From positions 186,001-250,000 of the forward strand of contig NZ_SAUZ01000001.1 in NCBI RefSeq assembly GCF_004022215.1: DNA of 64,000 nucleotides. Direction: 5' to 3'. The first letter of the stretch is position 1. Every line of letters starts with the position of its first letter. The stretch comes from Paenirhodobacter populi. Its GTDB lineage: Bacteria > Pseudomonadota > Alphaproteobacteria > Rhodobacterales > Rhodobacteraceae. The position numbers were made by a program, and so were the translations under genes. The notes below the pieces were generated by a model that saw nothing but the letters and a program-made list of their open reading frames with translations, had not been told where the DNA came from and ran no database searches. Shown in pieces: positions 25,342-34,349 of the stretch.

Positions 25342-27492
25342 TCAGACTTCCTTGAGGTGGAACAGCCGGTGGCCGTCCAGCCATGTCTCGAACCCGCCGG
25401 GCACGACGAAGGTGGTGGCGTCGGATTCGATCACCGCCGGGCCGGTGATGCGGTTGCCGGGCTGAAGCGTCTCCATCCGGTAAAGCTGGGCATCCACCCA
25501 TGTCTTGTGGCGGTAGAACTTGCGGGTGCCGAGCTTGGCTTCCTCGGGCGGGGTTTCGCCCTGAAGCTCTTCCTTGGGGATCTTCGGCTTGGGGATCGGC
25601 ACCGTGCCGCGCATGATCGCGCCGGTGACCGAATAGCCCAGTTCGGGCGAACGGGCAGAGGCGGCATAGACCCGGCCGTAGGTGTCGTTGAAGGCCTCGA
25701 CCAGCTTGTCCCAGTCCGCGGCGGAATGCGCCTCGCCGATGGGGGATTCGATTTCGAGGTCGTTGAGCTGGCCGCGATACTGCATGCGGAAACCCGGTTG
25801 CAGCTTCACCCGGTCGGCGGAATAGCCGTTGATCTCGAACTCCTCCAGCACCCGTTCCTTCAGCTCCTCCCAAGCGGCCTGCAGGGTCTGCGCCTGCGCG
25901 GCCTTCAGCTCGTCCCCGGCATCCGAGGCGATGTTGATGTCGAGCGACTTGTCGTAGCGGTATTCGAAATCCGCCGCCGCGCAGCCGAAGGCGGAAAAGC
26001 CCGCGGCCCATGCCGGCACGATGACATCCTCGAAGCCCAACCCCTCGGTGTAGCCGTAGGTATGGACCGGCCCCGCGCCGCCGTAGGAGAAGCAGACGAA
26101 GTTCCCGGGCGTCGAGCCCTTGCCCGAGATCATCGAGCGCAGATAGTCGCGCAGGTCGCTGTCGAGGAGTTCGATCACCCCCGCCGCCGCATCCTCGACC
26201 GACAGGCCGAGCGGATCGGCGATCTGTTCCTTCATCGCGTTCCAGGCGCGCTGCCGGTCCAGCTTGACCTGACCGCCAAGGAAATTGTCGGGGTTCAGAT
26301 AGCCAAGGATGACGTGGCAATCGGAAATCGTCACCGTCTCGATCCCCGATGCCTCCCAGCAGACGCCGACGCGGTAGCCCGCGGAATCGGGGCCGAGCTT
26401 GATCGCCTTGGTATAGGGGTCGAGCCGGATGAAGCTGCCCGCCCCCGCGCCGACCGAATCCATCGCGACGAGCGGCAGCGACAGCACCAGCCGCGCCATG
26501 TCCGGGTCGTTGCGGATCGTCAGTTCGTTTTGCGTGATCAGTGCCACGTCGAACGAGGTGCCACCGATGTCCGAACAGGCGATATTGGCGTAACCCAGCA
26601 CCTCGCCCAGATATTTCGCGCCGATCACCCCGCCGATGGGGCCCGAGACGATGGTGCGGGCGAGTTCCTTGGCCTTCCACGAGATCGTGCCGCCATGCGT
26701 CGCCATCACGCGGAAGTCGAACTTCGATCCGTTGTCCTTGAAGGCCGAGGTGATCTTTTGCAGCGTCTGGCGCGAAGGTTCGGCCGCATAGGCCTCGAGG
26801 ATCGTGGTATTGGTGCGGTGGGTTTCCTTGCGCACCGGGTAATAGTCGGTCGAGGCGAAGACCGGGATGGTCTTGCCCGAGGCGGCGATTTCCTCAAGCA
26901 CGATGTCGCGCACCCGCCGTTCATGGCCCGGGTTGCGGTAGCTGTGCAGGAGCGAGATCACGATCCCCTCGACATCCTGCGCGATCAGGTCGTGCGCGGC
27001 CTGCCGGGCGGTTTCCTCGCGCAGCGGGATCACCACGGTGCCCGACATGTCCACCCGCTCCATCACCCCGCGCGTCAGGTGGCGCGGCACCAGCGGCGCG
27101 TCATAGTAATGGGTGTTCAGGTGGATCCGGTCCTCGTAGGCGAAGCCCAGATAGGCCTGGATCGCGCGGCCCATGCGGTGGAAATCCTCCATCCCCGCAT
27201 TGACGATCAGCCCGCAGCGTAGGCCCTTGCGCTGCACCACGCGGTTGAGCATCGCGGTGCCGGAATAGACCCCGGTCTGGATTTCGCCAAGCGCGTCTTC
27301 CAGCGTCAGGCCCCAGTGTTCGAGGCCCTCCTTTGAACTGGCGATCAGGCCGAGCGCCTCGTTCTGCGGTGTCGATTGCGCCTTGCCGACGACGAATTCG
27401 CCATCGCTGTCGACAAAGAACGTGTCAGTCATGGTTCCGCCGGCGTCGATGCCCAGCACCTGAACGCGGCGATTGGATTTGTCCAACGGCAC
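25342..27492 (-). CDS. acxA: acetone carboxylase beta subunit (HyuA family)
   Basis: The 716-residue hydantoinase-A-like subunit binds ATP and phosphorylates acetone and bicarbonate. Motifs: VQVLGIDAGGTMTDTFFVD at the N-terminus, MATHGGTISWKAKELARTIVSGPIGGVIGAKYLG, NIACSDIGGTSFDVALIT, SFVCFSYGGAGPVHTYGY-like FVCFSYGGAGPVH, and EYRYDKSLDINI. These match acetone carboxylase more closely than N-methylhydantoinases or acetophenone carboxylase. Start: a GTG at 27492 has GGGAGGA eight bases upstream; an in-frame GTG at 27516 would put that ribosome site inside the gene, so the shorter form is chosen. First gene of acxABC, with an inverted repeat in its upstream region. Confidence 0.96.
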   Translation of the reverse strand: MPLDKSNRRVQVLGIDAGGTMTDTFFVDSDGEFVVGKAQSTPQNEALGLIASSKEGLEHWGLTLEDALGEIQTGVYSGTAMLNRVVQRKGLRCGLIVNAGMEDFHRMGRAIQAYLGFAYEDRIHLNTHYYDAPLVPRHLTRGVMERVDMSGTVVIPLREETARQAAHDLIAQDVEGIVISLLHSYRNPGHERRVRDIVLEEIAASGKTIPVFASTDYYPVRKETHRTNTTILEAYAAEPSRQTLQKITSAFKDNGSKFDFRVMATHGGTISWKAKELARTIVSGPIGGVIGAKYLGEVLGYANIACSDIGGTSFDVALITQNELTIRNDPDMARLVLSLPLVAMDSVGAGAGSFIRLDPYTKAIKLGPDSAGYRVGVCWEASGIETVTISDCHVILGYLNPDNFLGGQVKLDRQRAWNAMKEQIADPLGLSVEDAAAGVIELLDSDLRDYLRSMISGKGSTPGNFVCFSYGGAGPVHTYGYTEGLGFEDVIVPAWAAGFSAFGCAAADFEYRYDKSLDINIASDAGDELKAAQAQTLQAAWEELKERVLEEFEINGYSADRVKLQPGFRMQYRGQLNDLEIESPIGEAHSAADWDKLVEAFNDTYGRVYAASARSPELGYSVTGAIMRGTVPIPKPKIPKEELQGETPPEEAKLGTRKFYRHKTWVDAQLYRMETLQPGNRITGPAVIESDATTFVVPGGFETWLDGHRLFHLKEV

Positions 27493-27563
27493 GGTAAGTT
27501 CCTCCCTTGACGCCACCTCCCCGTGGCATGGGAACAGGGTGCAGCGGGCAGGGGGGTCTTGGT

Positions 27564-27580
27564 TGTCCTATTTTCGGACA
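27564..27580. promoter_or_regulatory. inverted repeat upstream of acxA, candidate regulator site
   Basis: TGTCC (27564-27568) and GGACA (27576-27580) form five-base arms around an AT-rich seven-base spacer; another GGACA lies at 27588-27592. It is 72-88 bases upstream of the acxA GTG and just past the end of the regulator gene. No GG-N10-GC sigma-54 element is seen between here and acxA. Confidence 0.45.
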
Positions 27581-27618
27581 GTGCGCCGGACATGCTGCGG
27601 ACGCGATGACGCAGCGCG

Positions 27619-29433
27619 TCAGCGCCGGCGCCGCGGCACGCCGTATTGGTCGAGCTTGAGATACAGCGTCGAGCGCGAAATCCCCAGCCGCCGCGCCGCC
27701 TCGGCCATGTTGCCGCCGGTCTCGGCCACGGCGTCGAGGATGTCGGCCCGTTCGCGGTCGCGCAGCGTGTCCTCGCGCGCGTGGGGCTGGGGGCTGGCGA
27801 TCTGCGGCGGCAGGTCGGCCACGTCGATCAGGCGGCTGAGCGAGGTGGCCGACAGCGAGTCCACCAGATTGCGCAATTCGCGCAGGTTGCCGGGCCAGCC
27901 ATGCGCCTGCAACCGCATCATCGCCGCCGGGGTGAAGCGGATCGGCATCACGCGCTGCGCCCGCACGGCCAGATCGGCGAAATGCCGGACAAGGGCCGCC
28001 ATGTGTCTTTGCCGCTCGGCCAGCGCGGGCAGGCGCAGGATCGCCCCGGCCAGCCGGAAATGCAGGTCGCTGCGCAGATCGCCCCGCGCCATCCGCTCGC
28101 TGAGGCTGACCGAGGACAGCGACAGCACCTGCACCGGGGCCACCGCCTCGCGCAGCAGATGCGCCACGGCCTGCGCCAGCAGGGGCTGCGCGGCGCGCGG
28201 CGTCTCGGCCGGTTCGTCGAGGCAGAGCACCCCGCCCGTTTCCGCAAGATGCTGAAAGCCCGCCGCATGGCCGGGATTGCGGCGCATCGTGTCGGGGTCG
28301 AGCAGGCTGCAATCCACGATCTCGAACGGCAGGCCGGCCTGCGGGCCGGCGGCATGCAGCGCGCGGGCCAGCGTTTCCTTGCCCGATCCGACCGGCCCCT
28401 TGATCAGCAGCGGCACGCCGCTTTCGGTGATGCGCTGCGCCTGCTGGCAGATGCCGGCCATCTCCTCGTCGATGCGGGCGATGTCGGCAAGGCTGATCGC
28501 GGCCTCGCCGTTACGGGGCCGGCGGCGGCCGGGCTGGTGCAGCGTCACGATGATGCCAAGCGTCCCCTCCCCGGAATTCAAAAGGTCCACATCGGCATCG
28601 GGAATGGTCAGCCGCATCCGTTCGGCCATCGCCGGGGCGTTGCCGATGAGTTCCGGCCCCAGATCGCGGACAAGGCCGTTTCGCGGCCCGGCCAGACGCT
28701 CGAACCCCGGGCTCGCCCAGACGGCGCGGCCCTCGCGGTCGATGATCAGCATCTCGTCCCCGGTGGTGGCGGGGCGCTTCTTCAGCAGTTCCTCCACCAG
28801 CCGGGCCTGATCGCGCAGGCCGGCGTTGCGGATCGCCTCTTCGATCTGAAGCGCCAGCGCCACGGAAAAGGCCCCCATCTGGCCGAAATCCTGACCCGAG
28901 GGGCCGGACAGGTCCACCGCGCCCAGCAATTGCCCGCTGAACGGATCGCGGATCGGCGCCGCGGCGCAGGACCAACGCTGGATCGCCTCGCAGAAATGTT
29001 CGATGCCGGTGATGGTGACGGGCTTTGCCAGTTGCAGCGCCGTGCCGATGGCATTGGTGCCGATCACGCCTTCGTCCCAGCAGCCGCCGGGTTGCAGGTG
29101 GTTCTCCTCGCCCCGCGACAACACGCGGGCATCGCCCGAGGCGTCGAGCACGACGCCATCGCGGTCGCACAGCAGCACCATCATGCCGGTGTCGCTGAGC
29201 ATGTAGCCCGCCGAGCCGATGGCCCCCTGCGCCGCCGAGCGCAACCGCCCGTTCCGGGATCTGAGGGCCGCAAGCTCCGCCCACGCGACGCTGGGCGCGC
29301 GTTCACGGGTGATCAGATCACCCTTGTCCCGAGACCTGACCCAGGATCTGAGCACGACCTCCCGGATGCTGGGGGGTACACTCCCCAACGCACGGAACCG
29401 CTCCCAGTCCTCCTTCTGGATGCTTTCCGCCAT
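27619..29433 (-). CDS. acxR: AcoR/AcxR-type transcriptional regulator lacking the GAFTGA loop
   Basis: 604-residue regulator upstream of and codirectional with acxABC. N-terminal about 320 residues contain a GAF-like sensor typical of AcoR (PGGCWDEGVIGTNAIGTALQLAKPVTITGIEHFCEAIQRWSCAAAPI); the central AAA+ domain has Walker A GPVGSGKE (346-353) and a shortened segment leading to GGVLCLDEPAE (400-410). The sigma-54 contact motif GAFTGA, expected between them, is absent (LLDPDTMRRNPGHAAGFQHL instead). The C-terminal Fis HTH GNMAEAARRLGISRSTLYLKLDQYG is intact. It probably senses acetone or a related ketone and activates acxABC, but likely not through sigma-54. Confidence 0.88.
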   Translation of the reverse strand: MAESIQKEDWERFRALGSVPPSIREVVLRSWVRSRDKGDLITRERAPSVAWAELAALRSRNGRLRSAAQGAIGSAGYMLSDTGMMVLLCDRDGVVLDASGDARVLSRGEENHLQPGGCWDEGVIGTNAIGTALQLAKPVTITGIEHFCEAIQRWSCAAAPIRDPFSGQLLGAVDLSGPSGQDFGQMGAFSVALALQIEEAIRNAGLRDQARLVEELLKKRPATTGDEMLIIDREGRAVWASPGFERLAGPRNGLVRDLGPELIGNAPAMAERMRLTIPDADVDLLNSGEGTLGIIVTLHQPGRRRPRNGEAAISLADIARIDEEMAGICQQAQRITESGVPLLIKGPVGSGKETLARALHAAGPQAGLPFEIVDCSLLDPDTMRRNPGHAAGFQHLAETGGVLCLDEPAETPRAAQPLLAQAVAHLLREAVAPVQVLSLSSVSLSERMARGDLRSDLHFRLAGAILRLPALAERQRHMAALVRHFADLAVRAQRVMPIRFTPAAMMRLQAHGWPGNLRELRNLVDSLSATSLSRLIDVADLPPQIASPQPHAREDTLRDRERADILDAVAETGGNMAEAARRLGISRSTLYLKLDQYGVPRRRR

Positions 29434-29519
29434 ATTGCGACCCTATCACACAGGCTGCGTCCAGCAGTAAGCGGGTCAGACCGGCACGAGTCAAGAAGAA
29501 GAGGGAAGGCGGTCCTTCA

Positions 29520-29540
29520 CCGGCGGAAGATGACCGCCGG
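29520..29540 (-). terminator. hairpin between the gal module and acxR
   Basis: Perfect seven-base stem CCGGCGG/CCGCCGG with a seven-base loop about 100 bases past the galD stop. A second, weaker dyad GTTTTT/AAAAAC lies at 29598-29623. Either could end the gal transcript; neither has a good T tract. The rest of the 209-base gap shows nothing recognisable. Confidence 0.35.
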
Positions 29541-29642
29541 CCCGGACAGAAGGCCGTTTCGACGCCTGCCGGTGGTCATCGGCCGCGCGCGCCCTGTGTT
29601 TTTCGGGAACGCATGCCAAAAACCCTCCGGGCGAAGCAAAGG

Positions 29643-30710
29643 TCAATCGCGCGGGAAGACGCGGCCGTCGAACAGCTTGCGCGCGGTGCGCAGGGTGCCC
29701 GCACCGGTGACGGTGCCGGTCGCGTCCCGCTCGATCAGCACCTCGGCCGCCCCTGTCGGATGCTCGATCAGAAAGCGTCCGTCGGCGGGCACCGCGGCCA
29801 GCCGGGCGGCGGGCGTGCCCGGCAGGATGCAGGCCGTCGCCACGCTGACCGCCGCAAAGACGCCGATCGTCGCATGGACGCGGTGCGGGATCAGGCTACG
29901 GGTGTTGATCGCGCCGCCACGCGCCGGGGCCGAGACCAGCGTCATCTTGGGCACGGATTTCTCCGTCACGTCGCCAAGGTTCATCAGCGGCCCGGCCTTC
30001 AGCCGGATCGCCTCGATCCGCGCCTTGAGCGCGGCGTCGGCATCCAGAGCCTCGCGGCTTTCCTGTCCGGTGAGGCCAAGGTCCGTGGCGCGCAGGATCA
30101 CGCAGGGCATGCCGTTGTCGATCAGGGTGCAATCGACGCCGTCGATCACATCCACCGCATTGCCGGAGGGCAGGAGCGCCCCGCACATCGACCCGGCGAT
30201 GTTCTGGAACATCAGCGGCACCGGCGCCGCCGTGCCCGGCACGCCGTCGATCGCGGCGTCGCCGGAATAGCTGACCCGCCCGTCCGGCGTGCGGATCCGG
30301 GCAAGCGCGACCTCGCCGGTGTTCAGCATGTGGATGCGGACCGGGGTTTCCGCGCCCGCGACGGGAACCAGACCGCGCTCGATCGCGGCGGGGCCGACGC
30401 CGGCAAGGATGTTGCCGCAGCCCTGCGCGTCCGAGACCAGCGCCTGATCGACGAAGACCTGAAGGAACAGGTAATCGACATCCGCATCCGGGCGCGACGG
30501 CGGCGCCAGCACCGCGACCTTCGAGGTCAGCGGATCCGCCCCGCCGATCCCGTCGATCTGCCGCGGATCGGGCGAGCCCATGATCCGCAGCAGCAGCGCA
30601 TCCCGTTCCGCCGGGTCGGCGGGCAGGTCGTCGCGCAGGAAATAGGCCCCCTTCGATGTGCCGCCGCGCATCCACAGGCAGGGAATGCCGTCGGCGACCG
30701 GATCAGACAT
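29643..30710 (-). CDS. galD: 4-oxalomesaconate tautomerase (PrpF family)
   Basis: Isomerises the keto form of 4-oxalomesaconate to the enol form in gallate breakdown. 355 residues of PrpF/DUF453 family: [22 protein letters not shown] at the N-terminus, [39 protein letters not shown] and [35 protein letters not shown], a pattern specific to GalD-type enzymes. Overlaps galC/ligK by eight bases. Last gene of the four-gene module dioxygenase/hydratase/aldolase/tautomerase. Confidence 0.9.
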   Translation of the reverse strand: MSDPVADGIPCLWMRGGTSKGAYFLRDDLPADPAERDALLLRIMGSPDPRQIDGIGGADPLTSKVAVLAPPSRPDADVDYLFLQVFVDQALVSDAQGCGNILAGVGPAAIERGLVPVAGAETPVRIHMLNTGEVALARIRTPDGRVSYSGDAAIDGVPGTAAPVPLMFQNIAGSMCGALLPSGNAVDVIDGVDCTLIDNGMPCVILRATDLGLTGQESREALDADAALKARIEAIRLKAGPLMNLGDVTEKSVPKMTLVSAPARGGAINTRSLIPHRVHATIGVFAAVSVATACILPGTPAARLAAVPADGRFLIEHPTGAAEVLIERDATGTVTGAGTLRTARKLFDGRVFPRD

Positions 30711-31374
30711 ATTTCAGCCCCTTTTCCGCCAGACGCGGCCGCATGTCGTAGATGTCGAGGCCAAGCTCCCCCGCCGCGAGGCGCCTGCGCTTGGCTTCCT
30801 CGGCATCGGTGCGCCGGCGCGCGGCGGCAAGGACGGTTTCCGCATCCGCGCTGCATACGACGCAGACGCCGTCGTCATCCGCGACGATCACGTCGCCCGG
30901 CTCGACCAGTTGCCCGGCGCAGACCACGGGGACGTTGACCGAGCCGGGGGTTTCCTTGACGGTGCCCTGCGCCGAGATCGCCTTCGACCAGACCGGGAAA
31001 CCCATCTGCGTCAGGTCGCGCACGTCGCGCACACCGGCGTCGATGATCAGCCCGCGGCAGCCCCGCGCCATCGCCGAGGTCGCCAGCAGGTCGCCGAAAT
31101 AGCCGTTGTCGCAGGGCGAGGTCGGCGCCAGCACGAGGATGTCGCCTTCCTGCAACTGCTCGATCGCGACATGCACCATCCAGTTGTCGCCCGGGGGCGC
31201 GCTGATCGTGACGGCGGAGCCCGCGATGCGGGCGCCCGGATAGATCGGTCGCATGTAGGACTGGAAGCAGCCGATCCGGCCCTGCGCCTCATGCACGGTG
31301 GCAACGCCCGCCTCGGCCAGACCGGCGATGACAGAGGCCTCCGCGCGCAGAATGTTCTGAACGACTTTCGCCAT
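30703..31374 (-). CDS. ligK: 4-carboxy-4-hydroxy-2-oxoadipate aldolase (RraA-like, class II)
   Basis: Cleaves 4-carboxy-4-hydroxy-2-oxoadipate to pyruvate and oxaloacetate, the last step of gallate and protocatechuate 4,5-cleavage routes. 223 residues, RraA fold: [49 protein letters not shown], then [41 protein letters not shown] with the metal and pyruvate-binding GxxxDLLATSA and RD motifs. Also called galC or proA. Three bases separate it from the dioxygenase stop upstream. Confidence 0.93.
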   Translation of the reverse strand: MAKVVQNILRAEASVIAGLAEAGVATVHEAQGRIGCFQSYMRPIYPGARIAGSAVTISAPPGDNWMVHVAIEQLQEGDILVLAPTSPCDNGYFGDLLATSAMARGCRGLIIDAGVRDVRDLTQMGFPVWSKAISAQGTVKETPGSVNVPVVCAGQLVEPGDVIVADDDGVCVVCSADAETVLAAARRRTDAEEAKRRRLAAGELGLDIYDMRPRLAEKGLKYV

Positions 31375-31377
31375 GGC

Positions 31378-32346
31378 TTATCCTTTCTTCACCGGCGGGG
31401 TGCCGTGGGTATGGAAGGTTTCGATGGTCTTGAGACCCCAGGCCTGACCTTTCCTGCGCTCGGTCTCGGTCCAGACGACGGGTTCCCAGTCGGGGGCGAG
31501 GATCAGCCGCGCACCGGAATTGGCCAGTTCGACCCGGTTGCCCGCCGGTTCCCAGACATAAAGGAAGAAGGTGCCCTGAATCGCGTGCTTGTGGGGGCCG
31601 GTCTCGATATGCACGCCGTTCTGCAGGAAGATGTCGGCGGCGCGCAGGATGTCTTCGCGCTGGTCGGTGGCATAGGTGACGTGGTGCAGCCGGCCGTTGC
31701 CGCCGCCGTGTTCCTCGGTGCAGGCGAGGTCGTAGGTCTTGTTGTTGACGGTGAACCAGCAGCCGCCGATGCGCCCGTTGTCGAGCTGGATCAGCTCCGT
31801 CACGCGCGACCCGAGGCAGGTTTCCATGAAGCGGCGGAATTCCGTCACGTCTCCGGACAGCAGGTTCAGGTGGTCGAGCCGGCGCGGCGCCGCCCCGGTG
31901 AAGGCCGATCCGGTGTTCTTCAGCGCGGCGCGTTCGGCATCGGTCTGCGCCTCGAACCAGCGGGTTTCCCAGTAGATCTCGAAGACATGGCCGAAGGGAT
32001 CCTCGAAGCGGAAGGCGGGGCCGTGGCTGTCGTCGCCATCGTTCCAGCCGTGGACCTTGTATCCCGAGGCCTCGATCGCCACGACCCGGCGCGCCAGTGC
32101 CTCGGGCGAGGCGGCGCGATAGGCGATATGGCCGACGCCGGTGGTGTCCGATCGCGTCAGCTTCAGCGTGGCATATTCGTAATCGTCCCATGCCCGCAGG
32201 TAAGCGGAGTTTTCATCCTGACCGGACAGTTTCAGCCCGTAGACCCGGGTGAAGAAATCGAGGCTTTCCTCGAACCTGTCGGTGAACATCTCGACATGCG
32301 CCAGATGCGCAAGGTCGAAGGACGGATTGGTGGCGGTATTGGTCAT
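31378..32346 (-). CDS. type I (VOC) extradiol ring-cleavage dioxygenase
   Basis: Two-domain vicinal-oxygen-chelate dioxygenase, 322 residues, from the ATG at 32346 (GGGAGGAG upstream). The C-terminal domain keeps the Fe(II) triad His159 (RRLDHLNLL), His222 (RLHHVTYATD) and Glu273 (GNRVELAN), spaced as in homoprotocatechuate 2,3-dioxygenase, and active-site His254 and Tyr263. It is therefore probably an active catechol-type dioxygenase. Its substrate is unknown: neighbours galB/galC/galD make gallate or a related trihydroxybenzoate the best guess, although known gallate dioxygenases are LigB-type proteins. It could also act on another dihydroxy aromatic. Confidence 0.85.
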   Translation of the reverse strand: MTNTATNPSFDLAHLAHVEMFTDRFEESLDFFTRVYGLKLSGQDENSAYLRAWDDYEYATLKLTRSDTTGVGHIAYRAASPEALARRVVAIEASGYKVHGWNDGDDSHGPAFRFEDPFGHVFEIYWETRWFEAQTDAERAALKNTGSAFTGAAPRRLDHLNLLSGDVTEFRRFMETCLGSRVTELIQLDNGRIGGCWFTVNNKTYDLACTEEHGGGNGRLHHVTYATDQREDILRAADIFLQNGVHIETGPHKHAIQGTFFLYVWEPAGNRVELANSGARLILAPDWEPVVWTETERRKGQAWGLKTIETFHTHGTPPVKKG

Positions 32347-32392
32347 GCGGTCTCCTCCCGATGACGGGCCGCGCGGGGCGGCCCTTGCAGAT

Positions 32393-33127
32393 TCAGAGTT
32401 CGTCGACGGTGCGCGGGAAGACCGACTGGAAACCTTCGGCATATTTCGCCTTGCGCCCGCCGGACTGGCCGCCCGAGTTGCGCATGAAATGGTTGGCGCG
32501 GTTTTCGGCGACGCGGGTGTAGTAGTCCCACAGATGTTCCTGTCCCGCCATGCATTCGATGGCGGTGCGCTTCCGGTCCCAGACCGGGGTGATGTCGAGG
32601 AACGTGTCCGGCTTCCAGCCCATCTGCTCGGTCTGGTGCGGTTCGAACAGGTAGAGCTGCGGCGCGCCCAGTACCTTTTCGCCCGGGTTGTGGCCCCAGG
32701 CCTGCGCGATCATCCGGGTTTCAAGCGCCACCTGCGTCGCATACATGTGGTCGGTGTTGTAGGGGTCATACTGGCTGTGGCTCAGCATGAAGGCCGGCTG
32801 CACCTTGCGGATCACATCGACGAGGCGGAACTTGTCATCCTGCGTCAGATGCAGCGGGTAGTCGCCCAGATCGAATTCGATCAGGTCATGCACGCCAAGC
32901 GCCTTCGCCGCCTTTTCGGATTCCGCCCGGCGGGCGGCCTTGACCTTGTCGAGGGTCATGCCCGGCTCTTTCCAGAGCCTAGCGCTTTCGCCCCGTTCGC
33001 CGAAGGACAGGCAGACGACGGTGACGTCATAGCCCTTTTCGGCATGCAGGGCGATCGCCCCGCCGCAGCGCCAGACGAAATCGGCGGCATGGGCGGAAAT
33101 GACCAGAGCGGTCTTGTTGGTGGACAT
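32393..33127 (-). CDS. galB: 4-oxalomesaconate hydratase (PIG-L family GalB)
   Basis: Zinc enzyme of the PIG-L/LmbE fold that hydrates enol-4-oxalomesaconate to 4-carboxy-4-hydroxy-2-oxoadipate. 244 residues from ATG 33127 with GGAGGAG upstream. The usual AHPDDE motif is AHAADFVWRCGGAIALH (His13, Asp16) and the third ligand region is LSHSQYDPYNTDH, both as in Pseudomonas putida GalB; DIGDYPM-like DLGDYPLHL, EPHQTEQMGWKPDTFLDITPVWD and AGQEHLWDYYTRVAENR also match. First gene of the module; 46 bases before the dioxygenase. Confidence 0.93.
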   Translation of the reverse strand: MSTNKTALVISAHAADFVWRCGGAIALHAEKGYDVTVVCLSFGERGESARLWKEPGMTLDKVKAARRAESEKAAKALGVHDLIEFDLGDYPLHLTQDDKFRLVDVIRKVQPAFMLSHSQYDPYNTDHMYATQVALETRMIAQAWGHNPGEKVLGAPQLYLFEPHQTEQMGWKPDTFLDITPVWDRKRTAIECMAGQEHLWDYYTRVAENRANHFMRNSGGQSGGRKAKYAEGFQSVFPRTVDEL

Positions 33128-33386
33128 CGCTTCTCCTCCGGATGTGTCGCGGGCAATGTCCTGCCGACGGCAGCGGAAGGCAAATTTGAAGCGCGGGAAA
33201 AGGGATAAGTTTTTGCTATGAAGCCTCTGCCGGGCAGGGGTGGGGCGGGCCTTCATCCGCAAGGAGACTGCCCGTGAGCGCCGCCACGACACCCGGATTC
33301 GGGCGGACCAGAATGGGTCGGCGACAGAACGGCCCCTGTCCGGGGCGTGCGTTCCGTCGGGGGTAATTCAAACTGCGACCGCCGCC

Positions 33387-33435
33387 ATAAGCAATGGCTA
33401 TGCCGCCTTGCCTCGCCGGGGATATGGGCTATCCC
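33387..33435. promoter_or_regulatory. LysR-type box and palindrome in the galB / oxidoreductase divergent region
   Basis: ATAAGCAATGGCTAT (33387-33401) is an interrupted dyad with T-N11-A spacing, the core of LysR-family sites. GGGATA-TGGGC-TATCCC (33419-33435) is a perfect six-base inverted repeat 27 bases before the ATG at 33462. Both are in the 334-base gap (33128-33461) between divergent galB and the oxidoreductase. No gene is seen in the rest of that gap. The nearby double-HTH LysR protein is the obvious candidate to bind. Confidence 0.45.
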
Positions 33436-33461
33436 GGATCCGCTGGACCGGGAGAAAGCCC

Positions 33462-34349
33462 ATGACACAGACCGATCATCTGCCCGCGCATCTTGCCTTT
33501 ATCGGTTTCGGCGAGGCCGCAGAGGCCTTCGCGACCGGATGGGGCGCGGACATCGCCCCGCGCATCAGCGCATGGGACGTGAAACTGGCGGATCCCGAGG
33601 CCGCCGCGCTGCCCCGCGCCCGCGCCGCGCGGGCGGGCGTGAGGCTGGCGCCGGGCCGGGCCGAAGCCCTTGCGGGCACGGGGGCGGTGTTCTGTCTGGT
33701 GACCGCCGACCGCGCCACCGAGGCCGCGGAACAATCGGCCGCCGATCTGCCCGGGGGCGCCTTCTGGTTCGACGGCAACAGTTGCTCGCCCGGGGCAAAG
33801 CGCCGTTCGGCGGAGCTGATCGAGGGCGCGGGCGGGCGCTATGTCGATGTGGCGATCATGTCGCCCGTCTACCCGAAGATGCACAGGACCCCGCTGCTGA
33901 TCGCCGGTCCCCATGCCGCCGCTGCGGCGCCGGTCCTCGCGGCGCTCGGGATGGAGGCGGCGATCGCGGGCGATGCGGTGGGCGCCGCCTCGGCGATCAA
34001 GATGGTCCGCTCGGTCATGGTCAAGGGGATGGAGGCGCTGACCGCGGAATGCCTGCTGGCGGCGCGGCGGGCGGGGGTGGAGGATCGGGTGCTGGCCTCG
34101 TTGCAGGCCTCGGCCCCGGGTCTTCGGTGGGAACAGCAGGTGGCCTACAATCTGGAACGGATGATGGTTCATGGCCGCCGCCGCGCCGCCGAAATGCGCG
34201 AGGTCGCGGCGACGCTGGCCGAACTCGGCCTGCCGAACGGGCTTGCGGCCGCGACGGCGGACTGGCAGCAGCGGATCGGCGACATGGACCTGCCGGCGGG
34301 CGAAGAGGGATTTGCCGCCCGCGCCGACGCGGTCCTGAAGCGGCTGTGA
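33462..34349 (+). CDS. NAD(P)-dependent oxidoreductase, DUF1932 C-terminal domain
   Basis: 295 residues. Residues 10-30 (LAFIGFGEAAEAFATGWG) form a Rossmann nucleotide-binding motif with GxGxxxxxF pattern, like 6-phosphogluconate and 3-hydroxyisobutyrate dehydrogenases; FDGNSCSPGAKRRSAELIE and VDVAIMSPVYPKMHRTPLLIAGP follow the same fold. The C-terminal all-alpha half resembles DUF1932. ATG 33462 has GGGAGAAAG upstream. Divergent from galB; its stop abuts the stop of the LysR gene. Substrate unknown. It could reduce or oxidise an intermediate or side product of the aromatic pathway; no LigC (carboxymuconate semialdehyde dehydrogenase) or LigI (lactonase) is present that would define a protocatechuate route. 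Confidence 0.75.
   Translation: MTQTDHLPAHLAFIGFGEAAEAFATGWGADIAPRISAWDVKLADPEAAALPRARAARAGVRLAPGRAEALAGTGAVFCLVTADRATEAAEQSAADLPGGAFWFDGNSCSPGAKRRSAELIEGAGGRYVDVAIMSPVYPKMHRTPLLIAGPHAAAAAPVLAALGMEAAIAGDAVGAASAIKMVRSVMVKGMEALTAECLLAARRAGVEDRVLASLQASAPGLRWEQQVAYNLERMMVHGRRRAAEMREVAATLAELGLPNGLAAATADWQQRIGDMDLPAGEEGFAARADAVLKRL

Noticed and set aside
27492-27618. Sigma-54 promoter for acxA
   Set aside because: GG followed by N10-GC does not occur on the minus strand; the closest match ends GA.
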